Shown here in pieces: positions 10,583-19,653 of a stretch of DNA of 40,214 nt. The stretch covers positions 1-40,214 of the forward strand of contig JADDPH010000039.1 of NCBI GenBank assembly GCA_016781925.1, given 5' to 3'. Source of the stretch: Sphaerobacteraceae bacterium. Lineage in GTDB: Bacteria; Chloroflexota; Chloroflexia; Thermomicrobiales; UBA6265. The position numbers and the translations under genes were made by a program. The first letter of the stretch is position 1. Every line of letters begins with the position of its first letter. Below the pieces are notes generated by a model. The model was given only the letters and a program-made list of their open reading frames with translations. It made no database searches and was not told where the DNA came from.

Positions 10583-12505
10583 GTGCCCCGCCCCTGGTCT
10601 CTCCCCTTCGTTCACACCGTTGTCTCCATCGCCCTGCTGAGCGGACTAGCGATGTGGACCCTTCCCGCCGCCGCGCAAACGGCCACCCCGAGGTCAAACG
10701 GGGAGATGACGTACGAGAGTCCCTCGTTTGGCTATGAGGTTTCATGGGATGTCAGTTGGACCGCCGGTGACCTGACTGACTCCTCTCAGGATGGCGCTGA
10801 CACACTGGAGTTGACCACTGAGGATGCGACGCTGACCGTCGTCGGCATCGCGGCCGAACCGAACGGGACCCGCCCCTCGATTACCACCGCCCTCCTTGAC
10901 GCCATCCGGAGTATCACCCAGGTAGACCCTGACTGGACGATCGTCGCGTCGGCCCCCGCTGGCCCGGCCCCGTCGCTGGTGGTCGCCTATGAGGACGGTG
11001 GCGAGACCGTCCGCGCGTACATTGAGGCGCGCGAAGTTGCGGGCGGTGATGCAGTCGCGACCGTCAGCCTGGTCGCTGCCCGGGACGAATTCGACGCCGC
11101 CCTGGCAGCCGCCCAGGCAAGCGTGACCCTTGATGATGCCCCCATCTTCGCCGGAGCCCTTGGGAACGGCACGGAAACAACGGGCGAAGCGGCGACGCCG
11201 GAAGCAACCGGAACGCGGGAAGCGGAGGCAACGGCCACGGAGATCCCGACCGCCACGCCTCGGGCCACTGAGCGCGCGACCGAGGAGGATGACGCGACCG
11301 CCCAAGCAACTGAACGGGACGCAACCGCGACGCCGACTGAGACGCCCGAGGCGACGGAGACGCCCACCGAGGAACCAGCCACGCCGGAGCCAACCGGGAC
11401 CGAGGCCGCCAACGAAGGACCGCCTCACGGCCGCACCGATACTCCGGAGGCCACTGGAGCTGAAGGTAGTGGGATCGAGAGCAACACGTACACGAGCCCA
11501 CAGTATGGCTTTACGCTCACCTGGGACGAAGACGAATGGGAGGTTTCCAGTTCGTCCTCGGACGAGGAGACCGGCTACGACAGCATTCGCTTCTCCGGTG
11601 AACGCAGCTTCATTGAGATTCGCAGCGATCCCGATTACCGGGGAGATCCCGTCTCCTGCCGCGACGACTGGGCGGACATACTCCGTGCCGCCGAGGGCGT
11701 GGAGGAGTTCCGACCGTTGGAGGACGCGAGGGGCGACCCCATCACCGAGGAGGATGAGGACATCGCCTCTGCGGCGTTCGAGGTGACTCTCACAACGGAG
11801 ACCGGTGACACGTTCGATGTCGTGGATTATGTGGAGTGCCGGGTGCTCGTCCCTGGGGAATCCAACCTGGTAATCATCCACAGCACCTTACTCGAAGATT
11901 ACGACGATCAAGTCGAGGCTCGGGAGGATCTACTCGCCGGCCTGGACCTGGCAACCGATGGGTCCGCTGAGATACCGGCCGCCGACGCGACGGCGACCGC
12001 TCGGGAAACGCCTGATGGCCGCGGGGACGCCGCTGACTACACCAGCCCCACATTCGGTTACACCCTTTCTTGGGACGAGCCCTGGACCATCGAGCGGGAG
12101 ACATCCGAGGAGGGATTCGACACCCTTGAGCTCACGAACGGCGTCAGCCGGGTGTTCTTTGAGGGTCAGGAGGGCTTTGAAGGCAATCCCGAGCAGTGCT
12201 TGAATGATGCGGTTACCGAGGCGAGAACCGGAGAGGGAATCTCCGACTTCGAGCCGATGCGGGAGGAGGATGGACGCCGCGCGGCCGGCTTCCAGTCCGG
12301 TCGCGCATTCGCGGCGTATACCCTCACCTACTCGAACCCTGATGGCGGCGGACCCGAGCGTTACGTTGAGTACCTGGAGTGCAGAACGCTTGCCGAGGGG
12401 GAGTCCGTGCTGGAAATCACCCAGATCGTGCCGGCGGCTGACTACGAGGCTGAAGCAGCAGCTTTTGAGGACTTGCTCGCCAACCTGGAGCTGGCGGAGG
12501 CTTAA
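10583..12505 (+). CDS. Secreted protein with three repeats of one beta-rich domain and a Thr/Glu linker
   Basis: About 640 residues. I start at GTG 10583 because GGAGG ends five bases before it; this gives an N-terminal signal peptide (hydrophobic stretch about 11-28, cleavage near AAA at 29-31). Three copies of one domain follow, each opening with a similar block: YESPSFGYEVSWD (about 44-56), YTSPQYGFTLTWDE (about 303-316) and YTSPTFGYTLSWDE (about 486-499). Copies 2 and 3 each carry two cysteines (about 359/419 and 539/600) in equivalent places (SCRDD or QCLND, and a later VEC or LEC), probably forming a disulfide; copy 1 lacks them. Copies 1 and 2 are joined by a linker of about 110 residues rich in Thr, Glu, Ala and Pro. 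I do not recognise a function; a surface-exposed binding or stress protein is possible. Confidence 0.8.
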   Translation: MPRPWSLPFVHTVVSIALLSGLAMWTLPAAAQTATPRSNGEMTYESPSFGYEVSWDVSWTAGDLTDSSQDGADTLELTTEDATLTVVGIAAEPNGTRPSITTALLDAIRSITQVDPDWTIVASAPAGPAPSLVVAYEDGGETVRAYIEAREVAGGDAVATVSLVAARDEFDAALAAAQASVTLDDAPIFAGALGNGTETTGEAATPEATGTREAEATATEIPTATPRATERATEEDDATAQATERDATATPTETPEATETPTEEPATPEPTGTEAANEGPPHGRTDTPEATGAEGSGIESNTYTSPQYGFTLTWDEDEWEVSSSSSDEETGYDSIRFSGERSFIEIRSDPDYRGDPVSCRDDWADILRAAEGVEEFRPLEDARGDPITEEDEDIASAAFEVTLTTETGDTFDVVDYVECRVLVPGESNLVIIHSTLLEDYDDQVEAREDLLAGLDLATDGSAEIPAADATATARETPDGRGDAADYTSPTFGYTLSWDEPWTIERETSEEGFDTLELTNGVSRVFFEGQEGFEGNPEQCLNDAVTEARTGEGISDFEPMREEDGRRAAGFQSGRAFAAYTLTYSNPDGGGPERYVEYLECRTLAEGESVLEITQIVPAADYEAEAAAFEDLLANLELAEA

Positions 12506-12684
12506 TCTCGGGATGACGCTTGGCGGGCGAGGGTGGAACGGCGGCGGCACCGGTGCACGATCCACTCTTCGCTACGATCCGCCCGGTATGAGGCGCCCGC
12601 TGACGTCGGAGTGATGACGATCCCCGAAGCGAACCAGCACCGGGCGGTGCGAAGACGCCCTGGGGTGCATCGGAAGAGAGCAGC

Positions 12685-13425
12685 ATGACCGACAAGGCGG
12701 GCGCAGGTCAGATCGTCGCAATGGGCGGCGGTGGCTTCTCGATGGAGCCGGAGAACCTCCTGCTCGATCGCTACGTGCTCAGGTTGGTGAACCGCAAGCA
12801 GCCCCGCGTCTGCTTTGTCCCGACGGCGAGCGGGGACGCTCAGAGTTACATTGATCGTTTCCTCGCGTCGTTCGGCTCGCTGCCGTGCCATCCCACCCAT
12901 CTCTCGCTGTTCAATCCGCCCACCGCCGACCTGCAATCGTTCGTGGGAGAGCAGGATGTGATCTACGTGGGCGGCGGCAACACCCGGAACCTCCTGGTCC
13001 TCTGGCGGGAGTGGGGGCTAGACGTGATCCTTCGGGATGCATGGGAAAGAGGGGCTGTTCTGGCAGGGATCAGTGCCGGATCTATCTGCTGGTTCGACGA
13101 GGGAGTCACCGACTCGATCCCGGGCCGGCTCACCCCACTTCGCTGCCTTGGCTTTTTACCGGGCAGCAATTGCCCCCACTACGACGGCGAACCTGAGCGG
13201 CGCCCAGCCTACCAGCACCTGGTCGCCAACGGCGAACTCAGTCCCGGCTATGCCGCGGACGACGGGGTAGCCCTCCACTTTGCTGGCACCCGCTTGGAGC
13301 GCATCATCTCCTCCCGCCCCCACGCCCGTGCCTATCGTCTAGAGCGGCGGGGGGAAGGAGTCCAAGAGACAGCCATCGTGCCGCAATATCTGGGCACGGA
13401 CGACGAAACGGGTGGCACAAACTGA
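12685..13425 (+). CDS. Peptidase E-like hydrolase (S51 family)
   Basis: A 246-residue class I glutamine-amidotransferase-fold protein of the S51 family. The nucleophile Ser130 lies in the elbow GISAGS (128-133). The strand-loop VIYVGGGNT (92-100), the N-terminal IVAMGGGGFSMEP and the later NCPHYDGE segment are all typical of the peptidase E branch. Salmonella PepE cleaves Asp-X dipeptides in the cytoplasm; related members include cyanophycinase. There is no signal peptide, and no cyanophycin synthetase is nearby, so a cytosolic dipeptidase is more likely. The ATG is preceded by a purine-rich AGAGAG. The gene stands alone and converges with the dehydrogenase at 13616. Confidence 0.85.
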   Translation: MTDKAGAGQIVAMGGGGFSMEPENLLLDRYVLRLVNRKQPRVCFVPTASGDAQSYIDRFLASFGSLPCHPTHLSLFNPPTADLQSFVGEQDVIYVGGGNTRNLLVLWREWGLDVILRDAWERGAVLAGISAGSICWFDEGVTDSIPGRLTPLRCLGFLPGSNCPHYDGEPERRPAYQHLVANGELSPGYAADDGVALHFAGTRLERIISSRPHARAYRLERRGEGVQETAIVPQYLGTDDETGGTN

Positions 13426-13615
13426 GGCGAGACTGCCTCCCACCAGCACTGCGGCGCAGCGACTGCACATCTCTAGCGGCTGGCCGACCCTCCGCGCTGG
13501 CCACCGCTGCGCCAAAAACCACCCGAGATCTCTTCATCCTCAGTGTCGGTCCCCGTGCTGCGACGGGCGAGGCCGGAGTTGCATCGAAGGTCCCCAGACC
13601 CGCCCTAACGTGGCG

Positions 13616-14692
13616 TTACTCGGGGACGATGAGGTTCTTGAGCACATCCCCGGAGAGGGACGCTTGCATCGCCTCCTCGAAGCGGGAGATAGGGTAAGCA
13701 TCGGCGAGCAACCGGCTGACATCAACGCTGCCGTCGGCAAGGGCCTGGATGGTGGGCGGGTAGCAATAGGGCCCCAAGTGGCTTCCGTGGATGTTCAACT
13801 CCTTGGTGTCGCCGATGATCGTCCAATTGACCGTGGCCGCTTCGTTGAAGACGCTGAACTCGACGAACGTGCCGAGTTTGCGGATCATCTGAAGTCCCTG
13901 GTTCACGCCTGCCGGGTTTCCGCTCGCCTCGATGTAAACGTCGCAGCCGTAACCGTCGGTCAGGTCACGCACCTGCTGGACGGCGTCTTCCTTCGTCACG
14001 TCGATCGCCAGGTCGGCACCGAAGGAGCGGGCCAGGTCCAGGCGGTAGGGCTTGGTGTCCAGCGCGATGAGCTGCCCGGGCTGGCGCAATTTGGCAATCT
14101 GGAGCATGCAAAGGCCGATGTTGCCGACGCCACAGATCACCACCGTGTCGCCCGGCTTGATCTCACCCCGGTCCACCGCGTGCCAGGCGCAGGCCATCGG
14201 CTCGATGTAGGCGGCCTCACCATCGGAGAGCGAATCCGGCACCTTATGGACGCGTGCCTTCGCCGGGAAGAGGTTGTACTTGGCCATGCCCCCGTTGAGG
14301 TCACGTTTGAACCCGAAAATCTGGTGCACCTGGCACATCCAGTACTGCCCGTTTCGACAGAACCGGCACTCCTCACACGGGACAATCTGCTCTGCCACGA
14401 CCCGATCGCCGATCTGGACCCCGTGCCGCTCAGCCGCCCCCTCGCCCAGGGCAACCACCCGTCCAGCGTACTCATGCCCGGCGATGCAGGGAGGCTCGAC
14501 GTAGCCAGACTTGCCGTCCTGGCCCCAGAACAGCGGTCCGCCCAACCAACACTTCATGTCGGACGCGCAGATGCCGGTCGCCCCGACCTCAATCAGCAAC
14601 TCGCCCGGTCCCGGCGACGGCACCGGCACTTCCTCGACCCGGTAGTCCTTGGGCCCGTAGGTCCGAACGGCCATCATCGTCTCGGCCACCAT
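13616..14692 (-). CDS. Zinc-dependent medium-chain dehydrogenase (polyol/sorbitol type)
   Basis: A 358-residue NAD(P)-dependent alcohol dehydrogenase. The catalytic zinc set is visible as Cys42, His73-Glu74 (GHEYAGRVV) and Glu164 (IEPMACAWHA). The structural zinc cysteines are Cys106, 109, 112 and 120, and the nucleotide-binding loop is GVGNIG (188-193) with an acidic Asp at the end of the next strand (ALDTK), which favours NAD over NADP. The start at ATG 14692 has AGAAGGAGA eight bases upstream. It follows a polyol/sugar ABC transporter on the same strand, so it probably oxidises the imported polyol or an aldose derivative to a ketose. Sorbitol, xylitol, erythritol and L-threonine dehydrogenases share these motifs, so the substrate is open. 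Confidence 0.9.
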   Translation of the reverse strand: MVAETMMAVRTYGPKDYRVEEVPVPSPGPGELLIEVGATGICASDMKCWLGGPLFWGQDGKSGYVEPPCIAGHEYAGRVVALGEGAAERHGVQIGDRVVAEQIVPCEECRFCRNGQYWMCQVHQIFGFKRDLNGGMAKYNLFPAKARVHKVPDSLSDGEAAYIEPMACAWHAVDRGEIKPGDTVVICGVGNIGLCMLQIAKLRQPGQLIALDTKPYRLDLARSFGADLAIDVTKEDAVQQVRDLTDGYGCDVYIEASGNPAGVNQGLQMIRKLGTFVEFSVFNEAATVNWTIIGDTKELNIHGSHLGPYCYPPTIQALADGSVDVSRLLADAYPISRFEEAMQASLSGDVLKNLIVPE

Positions 14693-14958
14693 AGGTCTGT
14701 CTCCTTCTGGGTTCGGCGCCGACGCGGCGAGCACCACCGCGCCCGTCCGGCAACCCCTCTAGGTCATTGCAAGGATACCCGAGTGACCTCGTCCCATCGC
14801 GCTATCGCCTTCTGGGTCACTGGCGGTGAGGACAAAATACCGCCCTCGCAGCACGTGGTCGGCCGTCTCGGAAGATCCCCGCCCGAGGCGCGGAACCTGA
14901 TCGCAGCCATGAAGCGAGCACCTGGGCAAGCGAACAGGAGTTGGGTGCCCGTGCGCCG

Positions 14959-15810
14959 CTATCCCTTCGTCGCCCCGGCGGTGAGGCCGGAGATGTAGTT
15001 GTCGACGAAGAAGGAGTAGGCGACGGCGACCGGGACGGAGCCCAGGATCCCGGCGGCCATCAGGGAGCCCCAGAAGTAGACGTCGGCCTTGATCAAGTCG
15101 CTCACCACGCCAACCGGCACCGTCTTCATCGTTCCGGACCCCATGAAGACGAGCGCGTAGAGAAACTCGTTCCAGCCGAGGGTGAAGCAGAAGATGCCCG
15201 CCGAGAGGATCCCCGGCAGCGCGAGCGGCAGAACGATCTGACGCATCGCCTGGAGGCGGGTTGCCCCGTCCACCATGGCGCTCATCTCCAGCTCCCGGGG
15301 GATCGTGCGGAAGTAGCCCATCAGGAGCCAGCCCGCGAAGGGGATCAGAAAGGTCGGGTAGGTGAAAACAAGCGCCCAGTACTCGTTGTAGAGCTGGAAG
15401 CGGGCAATCACCTGGGAGAGCGGAATGAAGAGCAGCGTGGGCGGCACCAAATAGGCGAGGAAGATGCCGATCCCGAGAAAGTTGCCGCCGCGAAAGCGGA
15501 AGCGGCCCAAGGCATAGCCAATGAGCACGCTGCAGACCAGCGAGACGATGGTTGAGCCGATGGTGACGATGGCGGTATTCCAGGTCCAGCGGAGGAAATC
15601 CGTCTCTCGGAAGAGGTAGGTGTAGTGATCGAGGGTGGCGCTGGCGATAAGGAACGGGTTGATGCTGGTGTCAAGAAGCTCGTTGTTGGGCTTCAGCGAG
15701 ACAACCACCATCCAGTAGAACGGGAAAAGCAGGAAGAGCGCATAGAGCGCCAACGGCAACTGGAACGTTACAAACCGTCGCGACCGGCCGCGGCTGCCAA
15801 CGATCGCCAT
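14959..15810 (-). CDS. ABC sugar/polyol permease, MalG type
   Basis: A 283-residue inner-membrane permease with six hydrophobic segments; the first (about 16-39) ends in the family-typical FYWMVVVSLKPNNEL. The coupling loop reads MSAMVDGATRLQAMRQIVLP, and the C-terminus is YISGLTAGATKG, as in carbohydrate uptake family 1 MalG proteins. It starts 11 bases after the MalF-type gene ends and forms a channel with it. It is followed by the polyol dehydrogenase gene after a 266-base gap. Confidence 0.93.
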   Translation of the reverse strand: MAIVGSRGRSRRFVTFQLPLALYALFLLFPFYWMVVVSLKPNNELLDTSINPFLIASATLDHYTYLFRETDFLRWTWNTAIVTIGSTIVSLVCSVLIGYALGRFRFRGGNFLGIGIFLAYLVPPTLLFIPLSQVIARFQLYNEYWALVFTYPTFLIPFAGWLLMGYFRTIPRELEMSAMVDGATRLQAMRQIVLPLALPGILSAGIFCFTLGWNEFLYALVFMGSGTMKTVPVGVVSDLIKADVYFWGSLMAAGILGSVPVAVAYSFFVDNYISGLTAGATKG

Positions 15811-15821
15811 GCCTGGCCTCC

Positions 15822-16763
15822 TTACTCGTCCGTGCGGACGTAGCGAAGCAGCACCACCGCGAAGAGCGCCAGTGCCGGAAACATGTAGAGGGAGATAGCC
15901 GCCGCCGTCCCGATGTCGGTGGCACCCATGCCGACCTGGTAGGCGTAGGTGCCGAAGACGTGGGTGGAGTTGGCGGGACCGCCCTTGGTCAACACGTAGA
16001 TGAGCTGGAAGTCCGAAAAGGTCCAGATCACCGAGAAGAGGGTCGAGATCAGGACGATGCTCCGGATCACCGGCAGGGTGACGGCAACAAAACGCTGGAA
16101 CGGATTGGCGCCGTCGAGGGCGGCGGCCTCGTGCAACTCCTCGGGCACGGCCTGCAGCCCGGCCAGGATCGAGACGGCAAAGAACGGGATACCGCGCCAG
16201 ACATTGGCGATGCAGAGGGACGCCATCGCGTTGAAACGGCTGCCGAGGAAGTTGATGTTCTGGTCGATGACGCCGAGGTCCCTGAGCAACAGGGAGAACG
16301 GGCTGAGCACCCCGTCGAAGAGCATCAGCCAGGCCAAGCTGCTGATCGCGGTCGGCACGATCCAGGGCAGCAGCAGGCCCGCCCGCATGGCCCGGCTGAA
16401 CCGGAACGTTTGGTTCAGCAGCAGCGCCAGCCCGAGGCCGAGCAGCAGCTTGAACGGCACCGTGAAGAAGCTGTAGATGAAGGTGTTTTCCACCGTTTGC
16501 CGGAAGACGCTATCGGTCCACAGGTACCGGTAGTTGGCCATCCCGATGAAGTCGCTGATCGGGAATCCGACCATGCGGTTCGTCATTGAGAGGTAAATGC
16601 CGAGGACAAACGGGTAGGCCATGAACAGCAGGAGCACGAGGCCGCCCGGCGTCATGAACAGGTAGGCGAGGATCGACTCCCGCTCAATCAACCGCGCCAT
16701 CCGCGGGGTCGCTCCGCGACGGGCCAACGGCTCCCCCGCGATCTGTGCCGGCGCTGCTCCCAT
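15822..16763 (-). CDS. ABC sugar/polyol permease, MalF type
   Basis: A 313-residue inner-membrane permease. An N-terminal cytoplasmic tail of about 30 residues precedes a first helix (ILAYLFMTPGGLVLLLFMAY). The coupling loop is canonical (HEAAALDGANPFQRFVAVTL). The sequence fits the carbohydrate uptake family 1 MalF/UgpA group. It partners the MalG-type permease immediately downstream and the binding protein upstream; an intergenic hairpin separates it from the binding-protein gene. No ATPase is encoded with it. Confidence 0.93.
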   Translation of the reverse strand: MGAAPAQIAGEPLARRGATPRMARLIERESILAYLFMTPGGLVLLLFMAYPFVLGIYLSMTNRMVGFPISDFIGMANYRYLWTDSVFRQTVENTFIYSFFTVPFKLLLGLGLALLLNQTFRFSRAMRAGLLLPWIVPTAISSLAWLMLFDGVLSPFSLLLRDLGVIDQNINFLGSRFNAMASLCIANVWRGIPFFAVSILAGLQAVPEELHEAAALDGANPFQRFVAVTLPVIRSIVLISTLFSVIWTFSDFQLIYVLTKGGPANSTHVFGTYAYQVGMGATDIGTAAAISLYMFPALALFAVVLLRYVRTDE

Positions 16764-17119
16764 GGGTTCCCCTTTCCGGTGGGACGGCGTCAGGGTCGTG
16801 AACCGGACGCTGCAGATGGGACGGCGGGTCGATCGTCACGCCAGGCTACGTAACGGCCATCTCGGCGAGAGAACCAGTCCCCCGCCAACCATGCTTCACA
16901 TCAGGGTTGTCGTCTGTGCGCTGATTATGACCGAAACGCTCCGCCTTTTACCATCATGTGCCCAAGGTCACCCCCGCTTCCTTCAGCCCGAAGGCAAGGA
17001 GCAGCGAAGACAGGGTGGTCTTGGAGGTCGACAGGGGCGAAGGCCATCGGAATGGAATGGGGTCGCGGGAAGGGAAGCACCCCTTCCCGCGACCCTCAGC
17101 CTTGAGGCAACCCGCCAGG
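16764..17119. other. Intergenic region between binding-protein and permease genes
   Basis: About 356 bases inside a minus-strand operon. It holds a perfect 15-bp stem-loop at its right end (listed separately) and otherwise no supported gene. The long gap and hairpin suggest that full-length transcripts into the permeases are less abundant than the binding-protein message. Confidence 0.5.
17060..17095 (-). terminator. 15-bp stem-loop after the binding-protein gene
   Basis: Arms at 17060-17074 and 17081-17095 are exact complements around a 6-base loop, beginning 24 bases after the binding-protein stop. Only a short, mixed T-rich tract follows on the minus strand, so it may act as a partial terminator or as a 3'-end stabiliser giving more binding protein than permease, a common design in ABC operons. 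Confidence 0.6.
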
Positions 17120-18532
17120 CTAGCGGCTGTAGACCCGCTTCAGCTGCTCAGCTCCCTGCATGATCGCCGCCTCAGCGTCCCCGGTCTGAATCGCCCGGGT
17201 GAACGTGTCGGTCACGATGTACTGGGAGGAGGCGAGGGCGGCCTTTTGGTCGGCCGCGCCGGCGTACCCCTTGTTGCGGCCGTAGTTGACCACCTCCAGG
17301 TAGGGGGCCAGCTTCGGGTCCTCGGTGTAGATCGGGTTCTCGGTGTAGGTCGGGAGCGGCGGGATGATGTAGCCCTTCTGGACTTCCAACCACGGCTGGA
17401 ACCGCTCTGGCGCCGACCACCACTCCAGGTACTGCCGGGCGGCATCCTGGTTCTTGGAGTACTTCATGATCCCGTACGAGCGGCTGCCGAGGACGTTGAA
17501 GCGCCCAGCGGGACCGCCGGGGAAGGAGGCATGGTTGATATCGGCGGGATCCACGACGACATCGGCGGCGTTTTCCGCGGTGCCGGCGGCTGCCTCCTGG
17601 GCGGTGATGTAGATGCTGCTGCCGTTGATGGTCATCGAGATCTGGTCCGAGAGGAAGGCCCGGTTGTTGGCGCTATCGTCCCAGGAGAGGCCCGTCTCGT
17701 CGAACGCGTCCTTCCAGCCCTGGATGAAGAGTTTCATGCCGTCCACGAACTGGGGTTGGTTGAAGGCGATGGTCTTGCCATCCTCCTCCCGCTCCATAGC
17801 GCCGTAGGACCACATGTAGGCGTAGGCGAAGTTGGGTGGGTCGCCGAGGCTGTGCCCGAGCGCCTGGCCAAGCGGCTTGCCCATCGCCTTGAGGTTCTTC
17901 CCAATCGTGAACAGTTCCTCCCAGGTCTTGGGGAAGCCGTTGACGGGATCGGCGAGGCCGGCCTCCGCAAAGTAGCTCTGGCGATAGGCGATCGCGGCGC
18001 TCGAGAAGCCAACCGGCACGCTGTACCAGTTGTTGTCTACGGCCACGGTCTTGGTCACCCAGTCGTAGTAACCGCCGCCAGCCTGGCCGAGCTTGTTCGC
18101 CAGGTCGTTGACCTCAACCATGTTCTGATAGTAGAGGTAGGGCCAGGTGTCCCACATCTCCACGATGTCCGGGCCGTTGCCGCCCTGGACCGCCGCGCCG
18201 ATCTTGGGTTGCAGGTCCGGCCAGTTGACGTAGTCGACCGTGACCTCGACGCCGTTCTGAGCGCCCCACGCCTGGGCCTCCCGGGTGTAGTGATCCTGTC
18301 CGGGCGCGACGAAGTAAGTCGACGCCAGGATGTTGAGCTTGGAGCCCTGGAGGAAGGCAGGGGCCTGCCGGGAGGGACCGGGATTCGGCGCCGCGGATGC
18401 CGTCTGTGCCAAGACGGCAGCGAGGACCGGTGCGGAAAGGCCGAGCGCTCCGGCTCGTTTGAGGATTTGCCGGCGAGAGTATCGCAGGGTCGCGGCCTCG
18501 TGGATCAATGTCCCGATGCGTGCGTCGCTCAT
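17120..18532 (-). CDS. ABC transporter sugar/polyol-binding protein, Tat-exported
   Basis: A 470-residue solute-binding protein of family 1. I start at the ATG at 18532, preceded by AAGGAGGAGC; the frame is open for 84 more codons upstream, but that part lacks a family look. The N-terminus carries a twin-arginine signal (YSRRQILKRAGALGLSAPVL, about 18-37) ending near TASAAP. The mature part shows the family pattern, with an early VTVDYVNWPDLQPKIGAAV and NGPDIVEMWDTWPYLYYQ. It should feed the permease pair at 15822 and 14959. It differs clearly in sequence from the binding protein at 6132, so the two systems probably take up different ligands; the linked zinc dehydrogenase suggests a polyol. 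Confidence 0.9.
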   Translation of the reverse strand: MSDARIGTLIHEAATLRYSRRQILKRAGALGLSAPVLAAVLAQTASAAPNPGPSRQAPAFLQGSKLNILASTYFVAPGQDHYTREAQAWGAQNGVEVTVDYVNWPDLQPKIGAAVQGGNGPDIVEMWDTWPYLYYQNMVEVNDLANKLGQAGGGYYDWVTKTVAVDNNWYSVPVGFSSAAIAYRQSYFAEAGLADPVNGFPKTWEELFTIGKNLKAMGKPLGQALGHSLGDPPNFAYAYMWSYGAMEREEDGKTIAFNQPQFVDGMKLFIQGWKDAFDETGLSWDDSANNRAFLSDQISMTINGSSIYITAQEAAAGTAENAADVVVDPADINHASFPGGPAGRFNVLGSRSYGIMKYSKNQDAARQYLEWWSAPERFQPWLEVQKGYIIPPLPTYTENPIYTEDPKLAPYLEVVNYGRNKGYAGAADQKAALASSQYIVTDTFTRAIQTGDAEAAIMQGAEQLKRVYSR

Positions 18533-18867
18533 GCATGCTCCTCCTTGAGCGTAGCGTCCCCCGAGCGTATTTAGACCACTGGTCGGGCGCAACACTGCAC
18601 CCGGATCCGGGGGCTCGCCGATCGGCTCCATGCCAGCTCGCTCACCAGTTCGCGAGATCGGCACGGTCGGCGGATGGTAGCAGAATCGCGCCTTGTCCGC
18701 GACTGCACCCGAACGATGACGCTCCCTCCTTTCCTCAGGCCTCGCGCAAGCCTCTTGACCGGCCCGGCGCCCGGCGTGCGACATCCTACGTCACAGAGAC
18801 GAGCGTTGCTTGAGCTGCCCCGCCACACGACACAGCGCGGCTGCCCGGGTTGGGCATGCACGAATCG
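18533..18867. promoter_or_regulatory. Promoter/operator region of the second ABC operon
   Basis: A gap of about 335 bases upstream of the binding-protein gene. On the minus strand TTGCGC and TACGCT stand 17 bases apart (about 18590 to 18563), a plausible but weak promoter. Between them lies a perfect palindrome GACCA-C-TGGTC (18574-18584), well placed for a repressor. The rest of the region shows nothing I can support. Confidence 0.35.
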
Positions 18868-19560
18868 TCACGGCGCCGCGGTCACAATTCGGCCGAGCAG
18901 CGGGAGTTCGTCGCTGATGACGCCGTCTACCCCAAGCCCCGTCACCTTGTCGACCTGAGCGGCGGTATTGACCGGCCAGGTGATGATGGACGCCCCCCGC
19001 TCTTTGAAGGCGCGCACCACCGCCATTGTTAGCAGACGTTCGTGAATTGAGACCACGGGACGAGGGTGCCGCACCAGGCTCGGCAGGACTGCCGCCGCCT
19101 GCCGCCGGTTTCCCACCGAATGGACCGTCGTTACCAGGGGCTGACCGGCGAAGGCATCCAGCAGTGGCCAGTGCCGCGCACAGACGACAAACGGCCGTGC
19201 GGGTAGGTAGCGCTGGCATGCATCCACCACGCCAGTCGCCAGACGATGATCACGGCCCTTCAGATCCAGCATCAGGGTCGTCGTGGACCTAGCAGCCTGA
19301 AGCAGGTCGGCGAGCTGGAGACGACGCGGCCCCGCCGCCGCGCGCAACTCCCAACGGTCCCAGAGGAGGGGGAGAGGACCGAGAGTCTTGAGGTGCCGAA
19401 CCTCCAGGCGGCCCTGGTAGAACCAGATATCCGCCTCCACCAGATCCACCCCCGCCTCCTCCGCTTGGCGGAGGGAGTCCAAGTGATTTCCGGCTCGGTG
19501 GGCAATCGTGAGCGGTCTCGTGCCGGTATGGCGCTCCAGGAGTGTCACGATCTCGGTCAT
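18868..19560 (-). CDS. Glycerophosphodiester phosphodiesterase-like protein
   Basis: A 230-residue TIM-barrel protein of the GDPD family. Visible features are the N-terminal IAHRAGNHLDS (His21, Arg22), the metal-ligand pair in VEADIWF (Glu42, Asp44), His56 in EVRHLKTLG, and the closing WPVNTAAQVDKVTGLGVDGVIS characteristic of the family. GDPDs hydrolyse glycerophosphodiesters to glycerol 3-phosphate. The Asp that usually follows the second His (His-Asp) is Leu here, and the protein is shorter than typical, so the substrate may differ. There is no signal peptide, so it should be cytoplasmic. GGAGAG precedes the ATG. It lies 93 bases after the membrane-protein gene on the same strand. Confidence 0.78.
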   Translation of the reverse strand: MTEIVTLLERHTGTRPLTIAHRAGNHLDSLRQAEEAGVDLVEADIWFYQGRLEVRHLKTLGPLPLLWDRWELRAAAGPRRLQLADLLQAARSTTTLMLDLKGRDHRLATGVVDACQRYLPARPFVVCARHWPLLDAFAGQPLVTTVHSVGNRRQAAAVLPSLVRHPRPVVSIHERLLTMAVVRAFKERGASIITWPVNTAAQVDKVTGLGVDGVISDELPLLGRIVTAAP

Positions 19561-19653
19561 CAGCTCTCCGGCCGCGGCAGGTGCGACCGTCCTCCACCTG
19601 GCAGCATCACATGTCAGAGGGGGAGCAGCCCCATTGACCGCGCTACGACGACC

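Noticed and set aside
13452-13518. Possible long-range stem (GGCGCAGCG with CGCTGCGCC) between convergent genes
   Set aside because: Large loop and the adjacent A-run sits on the wrong side for a plus-strand terminator; the minus strand does not read it as a terminator after a stem.
13412-14998. A 528-codon plus-strand open frame across the dehydrogenase gene
   Set aside because: It is antisense to a clear zinc dehydrogenase and has no recognisable domain.
16958-18574. A 538-codon plus-strand open frame opposite the second binding protein
   Set aside because: The minus-strand gene has a Tat signal and family motifs; the plus frame does not.
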